Both the position numbers and the translations under genes were made by a program. 64,000 bases of DNA from Drechslerella dactyloides (Eukaryota; Ascomycota; Orbiliomycetes; Orbiliales; Orbiliaceae): the NCBI GenBank assembly GCA_020064725.1, contig JAGTWJ010000001.1:4650001-4714000 (forward strand). Direction: 5' to 3'. Of the stretch, positions 1 through 9,677 are shown piece after piece (position 1 is the stretch's first letter; each line of letters begins with the position of its first letter). Below the pieces are notes generated by a model. It ran no database searches, was not told the origin of the DNA, and saw nothing but the letters and a program-made list of their open reading frames with translations.

Positions 1-604
1 CCGCCGACACAATTGCTAGTTACACTAGTTGGCGGGCCCAGGGCTTGTTAAGCGGGTCTCGGGGCGTGGCAGCCCGACGGACAGGCCGGGATGCATCCGT
101 CCAGGCTGCCTGATTGGGGCGTGGAACAGCCGCGGGAGACCGCCAGATGCAAATGATCCTCGATTTCGGTATGCTGGGCCCGCTTGGAAGTTTCTCCGGC
201 GTCTGTCAATGCGTGAGTCCAAGTTAGCGGGTGCCAATCCGGGAGGTATCGCACCGAGGAAGCTGTACGCACTAACATACAAGATGCGTAGAACATTCGA
301 GTAAAAGATTATAGGAAGTTAAAGAATACAATCTCGGCCATTCGCCGTCAAGAGGTTTGCGGAGGAGTTAAGCCAGTGGATATGGTCTTGTATTGGACGT
401 GAAGTCCGTCGCTAACTTGAACAGCGTGCAACGCAAGATCGAACGCGACGACCAACCACTCTCTTATCACCATCCTCGGAACACCATGGCTCCCATCGAC
501 ATCGCCAGATGCATATTGTAGATGGCATGTTCCAACATGCCCCAGCCGCACGCCAATACTGATCGCTCACCTGGACTGGCAGCGATTACCACGAATCCGA
601 CAAC
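1..604. other. window start, no supportable gene
   Basis: This stretch precedes the PIG-P gene. Short open frames occur on both strands, but none has a recognisable motif, a convincing ATG or matching splice sites. It probably holds the promoter and leader of the plus-strand gene that starts at 605, and perhaps the flank of a gene lying before the window. Confidence 0.5.
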
Positions 605-1936
605 ATGGCGGACAACCTGAACTCCATGGACGACCGCCGTCGCAGCTGGGCGTCGTTGACGGCGGCTGGCGGCGGCCCTAGCTTTCGGTCAAGGTCGCCG
701 TTCTCCAAGGTCTTCTTGAGCGCGAGATCGCGCTCGGCATCCGTATCGTCGGACTCGTCAAGCTCGTCGCAGGATAGCCCGAGTCCAAGCGAATCGCCGA
801 TGGCCCAAAACCTGCTCCCGCCGTTCTACAATCGCCCTCCTACGGTATGCACCAGAGCTGTCACAGGAGCATCCTTCTTCCCGTTCATGGTATATTCTAA
901 CAATCTTGGACCATACAGCCTCTGCCACCTTCTCCGTCCCTTACTTCACTTCTCAGGCCTCCATTCACGCCCTCTCGTCCGGCTACCCCCGACTCCTCGG
1001 ACAGCGAAGCTGCGAACTCCAGCCGGATAGCTCAATCAACACCGCGCGCCGCTCCAAAGGTGCCGACGTACGAGTACTATGGCTTCGTCCTATACCTTAC
1101 CAGCACATTAGCATTCAGTACGGATCTCCTTGGCTAGCTCGATGATACCCTGGTTTCTAACATGCTCTCCATTTATAGTCGTATATCTTCTCTGGTCCTA
1201 CCTACCCGCGCCAGTTCTACACTTCCTCGGCATACACTATTTTTACAATCGCTGGTGGTCACTCGCGGTGCCGGCATATCTCGTCGTTATAATATTGTAT
1301 ATTTACGTTGCACTTGCATCCTACAATGTCGAGTATATGACCAAGTCGCTGACGTCACTCGAGAACATTGTCGACGAGGTTGCCAAGATGGCTGTCGTGG
1401 AGATTGATGAGAGCAGGCATAGGAAGATAGTGCGCGGTGGAGATGCTGTAAACGGTGATCATAGTGGCAGTATATACGACGAGCCGATAATCACAGGGAT
1501 GGCCACGCGATCGAGATCGCGACGAATGAGAGACAGCAACCCATACGAGCAGAAGTCATGGGAGTTTTCGGAGACAGTCGAGCTTCACATGCAGGCCACG
1601 GCGGACGGTGGCTTGACCTCTCCTTCAACAGGCGGGGAGAATCTGTCGCCTGTGGAAAAATTAGGGTCAATGGCAAGGCGGAAGAAGAAGCGGAAGAGCA
1701 GAACGGTGCTTCAGGACGGGGTCAAGATGCCGCGAGAGGACGAGTACGAGTTCGCAGCGCTGGTGCGCCAGCAGCAACAGCAGATGGCGTACGAAGACGG
1801 CGGTGTCGATTGGAAAGACTACTGGAGCACGGGCACGGATGCGGTAATGGATATACCGATTGGGGGCGTCTGCGAAGTGCTGTACGGCGAAGGAAGAGAC
1901 GACTCGGATCCGCTGACGCTGGACCCGTACTACTAG
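605..1936 (+). CDS. GPI19: PIG-P domain protein, GPI-GlcNAc transferase subunit (GPI19-like)
   Basis: Three exons, 605-844, 919-1117 and 1179-1936, give 398 residues. Intron 2 has a TTCTAAC branch site, and splicing it restores the membrane-segment reading AFIVYLLW. The first 129 residues are Ser/Pro-rich and probably disordered. Residues about 130-222 match the PIG-P domain: a YEYYGFVLYL start, a first membrane segment, a short loop with HYFYNRWW, a second hydrophobic segment near 175-197, then a conserved amphipathic stretch. In the family this small subunit belongs to the ER complex that transfers GlcNAc to phosphatidylinositol, the first step of GPI anchor synthesis. The remaining 170 or so residues form a basic, Ser- and Gln-containing tail that is absent from the roughly 134-residue human PIGP. 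Function is assigned from the domain; the role of the tail is unknown. Confidence 0.85.
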
Positions 1937-2358
1937 CGGTGGTGTTCGCATGCATATGCATCTTATTTCATAGACACTGCCGAATTATATATGACCGTAT
2001 TCCCCCATTACAAATGTACCAGGCTAGCATGACTCGTGCCTGCAGCATTTCGATGTTATCTTTTGTGGAGAAGGCTCCACTACCAACGGTGCACGGTGGA
2101 CGAGCTGTTGGTTTGTGGAGCAGCCTCAAAACAGTTAACCGCCTGCAAGAGACGGAGCTGTGTGACGCCGCTGCTGACGATGGGAACGGAACTACTGTGA
2201 GCAGGATGATCAGGACCCAGATATTATTTGAGGTGTCGTGATTGCGAGAGTTTCGCTGAGAAAGCATCATAAGTTCAAGCTTCGCGGATCAATTGACTCG
2301 GTCCCGCTCAGTCCCGCCGTCAAGACCCGCGGCACAGCAAAAGGAGACACCAGCCAAG

Positions 2359-3349
2359 ATGCAACCCGATGGCGCGCCTACATCTTCCACCGAAACCACC
2401 ATCGCCAGCGGCCCGGTCAAGCACAAGTCGCCCGCCATGACGCTGTCTCGCAAGCGGTCAGCCGCGATTCTTCAGGCATCCCCGTCGCCGCCGTCCTCGC
2501 GCCCGCCCTCTCGGGGAGGCGGCGATCCAGCCGACCATAAGCGGTCGCGTGTCGCGCGCCAATGGACGGCATGCCCTGAGCACGTCTCGCCGGCAGAGAC
2601 CAGCATCCGACTGGACCAACGAGCGGAGGAAGCCATCGTCGCCGTGATGCAGCCGGGATCTGATGGATTAAGCGGCGAAGGACAGTTCTCAGAGCTAGTA
2701 TCTCAGGATAGTCGTTTCACGATGCTGTGCTTTCTTGGATGCATTGCAGACCATCTGCACACGGTCAGGTACGCATTTAATAGCTGGATGATCAGCTATC
2801 GCAAAAGTTAGTCGATGCGCGACGCTAACGCTGCGCCTTGCATTCAGTGTGATATCATCGCTACTCGCAACCTTCAAGGTAAACGTGTACGGCGTATCCT
2901 TGATGCCGCCGCCCCCGCGCATCTCTTCGCTACCAATAAGTACGCATACTCCCTATCCTGTTGTGTTCAATTTGGTACTCGGTAAATTCTAATTTTGAAT
3001 ATCAGTTTATGATGGCACCCGCCAGCTGACAACGTCGCTTGGCCTGATGCACCCGCTCGGCGGCGGTCGGCAGGCGCTCGACGCTATCGTCGTGCTTGAC
3101 TCCAAGCTGCGCCGGCGGATGCTGCTGCCGGTCGGCTGGGGCGTGAGGAAGCCGCAACAGCCAGGATTGACGAGTGCGTATACCAATGGCGAAGAGGAAC
3201 TGGTCCTTTCGAGCGAACAGGAGGTGGAACGGGCGGTCAAACGACTGGTTGACGGTGTCGAGTGGCTAGCCCACGAAGCAACGGAGGAGTATGCGCAGCG
3301 GTGGAACGAGGGCGTTCAGACGACTCGGATACATGGGATCGATCATTGA
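2359..3349 (+). CDS. unrecognised fungal protein, 281 aa
   Basis: The model is 2359-2768, 2848-2939 and 3006-3349, with GT-AG introns and a TTCTAAT branch site in intron 2. I chose the ATG at 2359 for its purine-rich context (CCAAGATGC); the frame is open further upstream but without a better start. The first 100 or so residues are Ser/Pro/Arg-rich. The middle part, around TMLCFLGCIADHLHTV, is hydrophobic. The C-terminal half is compact and charged and contains a strand-like IVVLDSKLRRRMLLPVGWG stretch followed by an acidic helix. I do not recognise the family. It lies 422 bases downstream of the PIG-P gene on the same strand. The continuous frame across two introns is the main support that it is real. 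Confidence 0.7.
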
Positions 3350-3758
3350 TCATTATAATTCAGTGGGATGTTTGGGGTCTGCTGTGGTGTTCATGAGTAG
3401 CGACTTTTATATCAACGTCTATATACAGCTATGGGGTTTTACGGTCATTTATATCTGCCATTAAGCTATTGACTACTCGTCCTTGCGTCTATATTTAAAC
3501 AAACTGGCCGTGAGCAATTGCTGTGTTATAACCAATGCAAAATGTCTTTTATTCATCTCATCTGCCTGGGAATCTGCGTCGTACACCGCGGGCCTGATTC
3601 GCGTCTAGGCAGCACCGCTTGTGCAAACATCTTCAACTCGTCCTTGGCGCACTTCATCCTGCCACCATATAATCCGCCGCACCACCAGGTTTTCAAGCTT
3701 CAGCAGTTTCCCTGACACCTACACCCATAAGGAGGTCTTTAAAGACACCATACTCGCG

Positions 3759-4659
3759 ATGGACTTCCCCGTCAATGTCCCCGTCGACAACCCTAATGCC
3801 GACACCGAGTGGTTAGCTGCCCCTCCTTCTCTCTGCCCCTCCCCCACCAACGCCACTGACAACCACCTCCTCGCCCACGGGCGCACAGGGCCTCCGCACA
3901 ACCTCCAGGAACGATATTCTTCGCAAGCACGGCATAATACCCGAGCGGCCGCCCTCGCCTACCAAACAGATCGAAGAAGCCCTCACCGAGGCCGCGCGCC
4001 TCGCGCACGAGAACCGTCTCGAGGGGAAAACTCTCGACGAGCTATCCGACCTCGAGGACGACGAAGACGAAGAATTTCTCGCATCTTATCGCGAGCGACG
4101 CCTCGCCGAGCTCAATCTCCTCTCGAAAAACTCGCCGCACGGCACCGTCTACCCGCTGCAGAAGCCAGACTACGCGCGCGATGTGACCGAGGCGTCAAAC
4201 TCCTGCTATGTGCTCGTCCACCTGGCGTCCGCATCGCAGGGCAACGTCGAGTCCGCACTGCTGACCAATATCTGGCGGGAAGCGGCGGGTAAGTACCCGG
4301 ACGTCAAGTTCTGCGAGATGCGCGGCGACCTCGCGATCGAGGGCTACCCAGAGCGGAACTGTCCGACAGTACTGGTGTATAAAGATACAGAAATCAAGCG
4401 GCAGATCGTGACGCTAAAAACCATGGGTGGTGTAAATTGCAGTCTTAGCGGTATGTCTACCCGTAGATATACCAAAGTCTGCGAGCTTTCAGAAAGCTGA
4501 TGCGATAGATGTGTAGATGTCGAAAAGCTATTGGTAGACGTCGGCGCGGTGAAGATGAACGATTTCCGGTTGTTGCGGAAACAGGACAAAGAAGAGCGAC
4601 AGAGTTCGATACGGGCTTCGACGAAGAAGGACGACGATGATGATGACGACTGGGATTAG
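3759..4659 (+). CDS. PLP2: phosducin-like protein (Plp2/PDCL3 type)
   Basis: Three exons, 3759-3811, 3909-4450 and 4517-4659, give 245 residues. The N-terminal helical part reads DTEWNDILRKHGIIPERPP, typical of this family. A charged linker follows, then a thioredoxin-like domain from about residue 95 to 205 containing VKFCEMRGDLAIEGYPERN and PTVLVYKD. The last exon carries the conserved LLVDVGAV segment and ends in an acidic DDDDDDDWD tail. The intron 2 acceptor (GTGTAG at 4511-4516) is the only one tested that keeps this segment in frame. Known members are cytosolic co-chaperones that work with the CCT/TRiC chaperonin in folding actin, tubulin and cell-cycle proteins. There is no thioredoxin CxxC motif, as usual for phosducins. 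The gene converges on NOP2. Confidence 0.88.
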
Positions 4660-4780
4660 TCACTGATATACCCGTGTTTAGATATATGTATATGTATTCT
4701 ATCATTATAATACACGGCCGGCACCAATGCCACACCGAAAGATGGTAGCTACGGAGCATTTATATACAGGAGGATGTGTG
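4660..4780. other. convergent intergenic spacer (PLP2/NOP2)
   Basis: Only about 120 bases separate the two stop codons, so the 3' untranslated regions of the phosducin-like gene and NOP2 probably overlap. The spacer is AT-rich at 4660-4715. Confidence 0.6.
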
Positions 4781-6958
4781 CTATGTGCTCTTCTTCTTCT
4801 TGACGCCGTTTTGCGACGACGAGGCCCGTACGGATCCCTTAGCCTTTGTAGTTTTTTCTTTTTTGCTTCCAGCGGCTTTTGCTGCCGTCGACACATCTTC
4901 CTTGCTTTTCTTCTCCTTCGCGCCAGCTTTGGACGGGTCCGCACGTGGGTCTATACCCTTCCTCCGTTTCTGCCGTTTCAAATTCTTTTCGATGATCTTC
5001 GCATCTTCCTCATCATCTGACCACTGGAACCCGCTCTCCACAGCCGTTGAGGCCGCTCCTTCCTCCCCTTCTTTGTCGCCACCGACAGGAACAGCGTCCA
5101 TGACCATATCCTCAGCGCCGTTAGCAGAAACAGAAGGCCCTGTACTGCTCCCCGCAGGACTCGGCCCGACCTTGCGAAGCTTGGCGACAAAGAAACCGTC
5201 CACATTATACTTGTGCGGGTAGTACCGTCTTGTCAGACGCATCTTGTCGTTGAATGTCTTCCCTCGGTAGCTCACAAAGCCCTCCACGCCAAACGTCAAC
5301 CCCGTATCCACCAAACGTACATTCGGCCGCTTCCGCAGCGCGTACTCCACCACGCCCTCATTCTCCTCAACTGTCACGGAACATGTCGAGTAGACAATAT
5401 ATCCACCCGTCTTACTCGCATGGTCGACAGAATCAATCGCAGCCAAGAGCAACTGCTTCTGCAGATGCGGCAAGCGCAGAAAGTCTGCCTCGGACTTATT
5501 CGTCTTGACGCTGGCATCCTTCGCGATGACGCCCGTCCCGGAACAGGGTGCATCAAGCAGCACCCGGTCGAAGCCGCCCATTACCTTTGGGAATTCCCGG
5601 GCGTCGTAGCTGCACACGATTGTGTTACGGACGCCCAGGCGGTGGATGTTACCGATCAGACCCTTCGCACGGGCCTTGCTCGGGTCATTCGCGAACACAC
5701 ACCCGGTATTCTTCATCAGCGCTGCCATGTACGTCGTTTTACCACCGGGAGCGGCCGCCATGTCGAGACATCGCTCGTTCTCTTGCGGGGCTAACGCCAT
5801 GACGGGGAGGAACGACGATGCTGCCTGCAGGATGTAGTGGCCGGCGAGGTACTCGGGCGTCGCACCGAGAGGCACTTGCGACTCGAAGATTTGCAAGCCG
5901 ACTTTCGACCATTTTCCAACAGGCTCGAGAGTTACACCGCGGTTGATGAGGACCTGGGCGAGGTCGCGGCGGTGGGTTTTCAGCGTGTTTGTTCGGATGA
6001 CGAGCGGGCGTGGGGTTTCGTTCGCTTCGAAGAAGGAGAGGGCTTCTGAGGGCGAGAAGAGGTCGAAGAGTTTTTCGGCAAGGTAGGGGTTGTAACCGTA
6101 GTAGGTGGAGATGTCTGTGATGATTTGCTCGGTGTAGTCGGCGCGAGAGCGGCCGTCTTCGCAGAGGTTGGAGAAGTCTTCGAGGACGCGGACGACGTCG
6201 TTGATGCGGGTGCGCAGGAGGGCGAGGTCGGGTGCGACGGATGTGAGGGAGGTGGCGTTGGTAGCGTCGTCGTCGGCCGCGCCTATCACGAAGGGTTTTA
6301 TTTCGCCTGTACCGATGTTTGTGGCTATTTGATCTTGCAGTTCGGCTTCGGCTTCTTCAGCTTCGCGCGCGATCTGCAGGTCGAGTTTGCGAGTCAGGCC
6401 TTCGATGTTCGCGGCGTTAAGTTGTTCTTCGGCATCAGAACCGGACAGATCGTCGTCAGAGAATATGGGACGGGCTTCCTCGTCACCAGAGTCGTAGACG
6501 GAGTTTTCCGAATCATCGTCGAGGTCTGGTTCGTCATCGTCGTCCAGGTCATCATCTGATGAGCCCATGAAGTCTACAGCCGCCAGCTTGCCTGTTGACG
6601 AATCGCCGCCTTCCTCTTCATCTTCGGATTCCTCAATCTCGTCGTCGCTGTCTGCGTCCGAGTCTAGCGGCAGAGCGACAGCCTTCTTGCCGTTCGTCTT
6701 GATGTTACTAGTAGTGTCTTTCGTGCCCTTCTTCGCAGGCTTGGTAGCAGTAGGCTTTGGTTTTGTCCCATTGGCCTTGGGAGCTGCCCTGTTGTCGCGC
6801 GCTCGCGATATAGAGGTGGCGGTCTTTTTCTCCTCCTTCGCCCGTTTCGATGGCTTCACGTCGTCATCGTCGACCTTGCGCTTCTTCGCGAGGTGCGGAT
6901 GGTACATCTCGATTGGGTCCGGGAGACCTTGTTTGTGCTTCGAGCGACCTTTACCCAT
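4781..6958 (-). CDS. NOP2: 25S rRNA (cytosine-C5)-methyltransferase Nop2
   Basis: A single uninterrupted exon of 725 residues. The frame is open to 7132, but the start at 6958 fits the family N-terminus (MGKGRSKHKQG, compare MGRRxKxKQG). Residues 1-100 are lysine-rich, with likely nucleolar signals, and about 100-175 are strongly acidic. The NOL1/NOP2/Sun domain follows, with a SAM-binding segment CLDMAAAPGGKT near 397, motif IV DAPCSGTG near 469 (Cys about 472) and motif VI YSTCSV near 523 (Cys about 526, the catalytic nucleophile by family knowledge). The C-terminal tail is Lys-rich. The enzyme methylates a cytosine in helix 89 of large-subunit rRNA and is essential for 60S biogenesis in yeast. 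All catalytic residues appear intact. Confidence 0.95.
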   Translation of the reverse strand: MGKGRSKHKQGLPDPIEMYHPHLAKKRKVDDDDVKPSKRAKEEKKTATSISRARDNRAAPKANGTKPKPTATKPAKKGTKDTTSNIKTNGKKAVALPLDSDADSDDEIEESEDEEEGGDSSTGKLAAVDFMGSSDDDLDDDDEPDLDDDSENSVYDSGDEEARPIFSDDDLSGSDAEEQLNAANIEGLTRKLDLQIAREAEEAEAELQDQIATNIGTGEIKPFVIGAADDDATNATSLTSVAPDLALLRTRINDVVRVLEDFSNLCEDGRSRADYTEQIITDISTYYGYNPYLAEKLFDLFSPSEALSFFEANETPRPLVIRTNTLKTHRRDLAQVLINRGVTLEPVGKWSKVGLQIFESQVPLGATPEYLAGHYILQAASSFLPVMALAPQENERCLDMAAAPGGKTTYMAALMKNTGCVFANDPSKARAKGLIGNIHRLGVRNTIVCSYDAREFPKVMGGFDRVLLDAPCSGTGVIAKDASVKTNKSEADFLRLPHLQKQLLLAAIDSVDHASKTGGYIVYSTCSVTVEENEGVVEYALRKRPNVRLVDTGLTFGVEGFVSYRGKTFNDKMRLTRRYYPHKYNVDGFFVAKLRKVGPSPAGSSTGPSVSANGAEDMVMDAVPVGGDKEGEEGAASTAVESGFQWSDDEEDAKIIEKNLKRQKRRKGIDPRADPSKAGAKEKKSKEDVSTAAKAAGSKKEKTTKAKGSVRASSSQNGVKKKKST

Positions 6959-7763
6959 TGCGGCGACACGGAATCCGGCTCGGCAGGCGTTCGACGGGAT
7001 GTTGTTGGGATGGAAGCTGTGATTGAGTATTTTTGGACGAGGTTGTAGTTTGTGATATGCGGCAAGACGGTTTGCAGAAACTTTTTTGGCCGCGCCGCCG
7101 GGCTGCGACCAAAATGCCACGCGACGCAACACACACGATGTTTGCTTTTGCTAGGTAGCCTCGATCTTTCTCTATTCATTTTCATTCAGGATTATAATTA
7201 GCTCAGTTACCCTTGCTCTTTGTCTCTGTCTTGACATTTGTGGCGTGCCGCTCCGAGGTAGCTGTTTAAGCGCTATCATATATCTCTATCTCTTGTTGCA
7301 AGTTTGCAAGTGGTAATCGCCTGGAAGGTTGTTGAATTGCAGCTGCCCGTCATGTTGCTGTGCGCCAGGCTGCGGTTTTGGCATCGCGGGGGATCTTTCA
7401 TGAATTCACCCGAATAATGTGATTGCTTATCAGCTCAAAAACTGATAAGTTTGTGAGTACTATAGTTAGAAGGTTGCGATGATCATTGCTTTTCATGCCT
7501 TCTGCAGCTGGTAATGCAGGCTCCATATAAAATGGTCTTTTCGGGATGCTGACGGATATGTATAAAATTATATATAAGGTCCTTAGCTTCGTTCCTGTTC
7601 ACCATTCAGTCTCGGCTATCCACCAGCTACAACTATTACAACCTCCGTCCTTAAGTCTCCTAGTAGATACTATCAAGCATACTTCTAATTCCCCGTTCTC
7701 ATAAATTGATTGTATCTCGACAAGACGCTGCTCAGTGGCTACATACAAACCCCGGGCGCAAGA
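6959..7763. promoter_or_regulatory. divergent promoter region between NOP2 and the 7764 gene
   Basis: About 800 bases serve both the minus-strand NOP2 and the plus-strand membrane protein gene. A TATA-like stretch (TATAAAATTATATATAAGG, 7561-7579) lies about 190 bases before the ATG at 7764 and is followed by a CT-rich leader. The 6959-7132 part is open in the NOP2 frame but lacks a family-like N-terminus, so I treat it as leader. Confidence 0.5.
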
Positions 7764-8346
7764 ATGACATCCACTGTAGATATCGATACCGATACGAACA
7801 CCGGGTCCAACGCCCCGCCACCCACAGCAGACGCCAAAGATGATGTCCGCGCCGACAAGGGCGAGACTGCCTACAAGGACTTATTCGCCGACCTTCTGGG
7901 CGACCAAGAGGGTGACGGGCTAAGCCTCGATCTCTTCATTCCCCTCGTCTGCTTCGCCTTCACGTATCCTCGGACCGGAATGTGGACCGACGGCCTGACT
8001 GAACTAGTGTTCGTACCGCACTTCGTGATGGCGGTGATGGTCAGACTGGTTGATATCGTGGCCAAGCTAGCATCTGTTATGGCTGCCTTCGAGTTTTACT
8101 GGCTGTCTATTGGTATGCATAAACGCTATGAAATTTGAACTTAATGTATGAACGCACGTGAGCATGGCTAACAACTTGATGTCTGTAGAACTTCTGTTCA
8201 TGATTGCCGGCTGGATCCCGTGGCTTGGTGCGGGGGTAGATTGGGCGAGTGATAGGTTGGATGTCTACCTCGAGGCCAAAGTTCCACGATTGGTTGTGGT
8301 CGGTGTACTCGCAGGGTTAAGTCTGGACTATTTAGCCGGGGCCTAG
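7764..8346 (+). CDS. small putative membrane protein, unknown function
   Basis: Two exons, 7764-8112 and 8189-8346, give 168 residues. The intron starts GTATGC, has a GGCTAACA branch site and ends CTGTAG; joining at phase 1 gives an uninterrupted frame. The N-terminal 45 or so residues are polar, Asp/Thr-rich. The rest is hydrophobic: segments around LDLFIPLVCFAFTY, VPHFVMAVMVRLVDIV, ELLFMIAGWIPWLGAG and LVVVGVLAGLSLDYL could be membrane-embedded helices. No family is recognised and no signal peptide is visible. The intron with conserved signals is the main support for a real gene. Confidence 0.6.
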
Positions 8347-9209
8347 AAAAAAGATCGAGTGGCGGACTGCGGTGATGGGTCAGGCAATCGATAGTGGAGC
8401 TTCAAGTATTTAGATTTGTACGCACAGTTGAAGGTTCAGAAAACCGAGTATGGTTATTTTGCAATCAGGGAAAGAATCTACAAGCAATATATATCATTCC
8501 AAAATTCTGATTCAGCAAGCTCTCGTAAAAATGTGAACAGAACATTATGATTATCTTCGCGGAAGTGTACTGACGCACGCCCTTGCAACCCAGAGATCAA
8601 ATATGCGAGAGACATATGTATATCTCAAAGCTCTGCGTCTCCCTGTACTATGTAAGATTTCCAAACTACCCGATATAACTATTACCCCCCATTTGAACAA
8701 ATCCAGTAAAGCAAAACAGAAACTAAGTTAACAGAATAACCGCAGTATGCGACATAATTGTACTGGTCTTAGTATATATATGATATTGACATAGGTACGA
8801 AATCTTTGCAAGTGGACAACGCAATGGAGAGTCTTCGGAGGACAAATATTCTTGGGACTGCATTGTACGACTCAAGTATACGTAGCATGTAGATGTACAA
8901 AAGGCGTCCAGTCTAGACATCTAGGACTCAATTGACACTGTGATGTATGTAACAGTGTTTAAAAGAATGTGTTCTAGGGAATGCAGCTCAATTCTTGACT
9001 TCATGTAATTCGATACGAGGGTTTCCGACTAAACGTATGCTTATAACCGGTCCTGTAGGTGTGGGGTAACTCGGCGAGGTATTTTTATGTATGATAGGAG
9101 CGGGGCCGATTGGTGATGTATTCGATATCGATGAAGAATCCGAGCGATACATATAGTGAATCGACGATCCTCCGGCCAGCCGCCCCCATGTATTCATGTA
9201 TCTGCTGGC
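8347..9209. other. intergenic, nothing clear
   Basis: AT-rich spacer with scattered short frames. The minus-strand frame at 8988-9197 is in register with the secreted-protein gene just upstream of it (see findings) but has no recognisable motif of its own. Confidence 0.5.
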
Positions 9210-9677
9210 CTAAATTTTACTGGGATCGATGCAGTCCGAATACGGCGGATACGTCAAGACAGTGACGCCGGTCATGCTCTCGCCAGCAGTGGGCGCCGTT
9301 GTTCTAGTGGGATCCAAAGCGAGGAATGCATCAGGAGACGTTGTGTAGGCAGCATCGACAGAGTCGACGAACAACAATCTGATAGAATACGGTCCACGTG
9401 TAGCCCGGACGCATTGCCCACAGGCGGCCCCACACAGTGCAAATGGATTGGAAGCCAAAAAGATAGGCTCAGGGCCACTGGTACTCAAAACTGAATAGAG
9501 CTCTTGTATTGTTGTAACTCCATACTGCAACCCTAAACGCGAGCAGTATGTGGTCTTGAGTGGAAATCCAGGTGTAAACCCGTTTTTGTACTTGTTATTC
9601 CAGTATAGGGTATCTGCGGAACCAGGGTGGATGAAGAGGAGATTGAAGAAGAACAGAATGATAAGTGGGAGATGCAT
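9210..9677 (-). CDS. small secreted Cys protein, double-psi beta-barrel-like (copy 1)
   Basis: Single exon, 155 residues, starting at the ATG at 9677 just before a strong signal peptide (MHLPLIILFFFNLLFIHPGSA). The mature part starts DTLYWNNKYKNG, then has one Cys, a CGAACGQC cluster, the strand LLFVDS, then TSPDAFLAL and MTGVTV, and a last Cys near the end. The order CGxC, VRATxG, xVDx, SPxAFxxL, GVxV resembles expansin, RlpA and papain-inhibitor-like double-psi beta-barrels. The acidic D-L-D/S stretch before the SPxAF helix of that fold is replaced by AAYTT, so enzymatic or expansin activity cannot be assumed. It is related to the gene at 12191-12688. It would be exported, as a wall-associated or effector-like protein. 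The fold is inferred from motif order only. Confidence 0.65.
   Translation of the reverse strand: MHLPLIILFFFNLLFIHPGSADTLYWNNKYKNGFTPGFPLKTTYCSRLGLQYGVTTIQELYSVLSTSGPEPIFLASNPFALCGAACGQCVRATRGPYSIRLLFVDSVDAAYTTSPDAFLALDPTRTTAPTAGESMTGVTVLTYPPYSDCIDPSKI

Noticed and set aside
6959..7132. N-terminal extension of NOP2 by 58 codons
   Set aside because: The frame is open, but family proteins start at the Lys-rich MGKGRSK-type sequence at 6958, and the extension has no conserved features.
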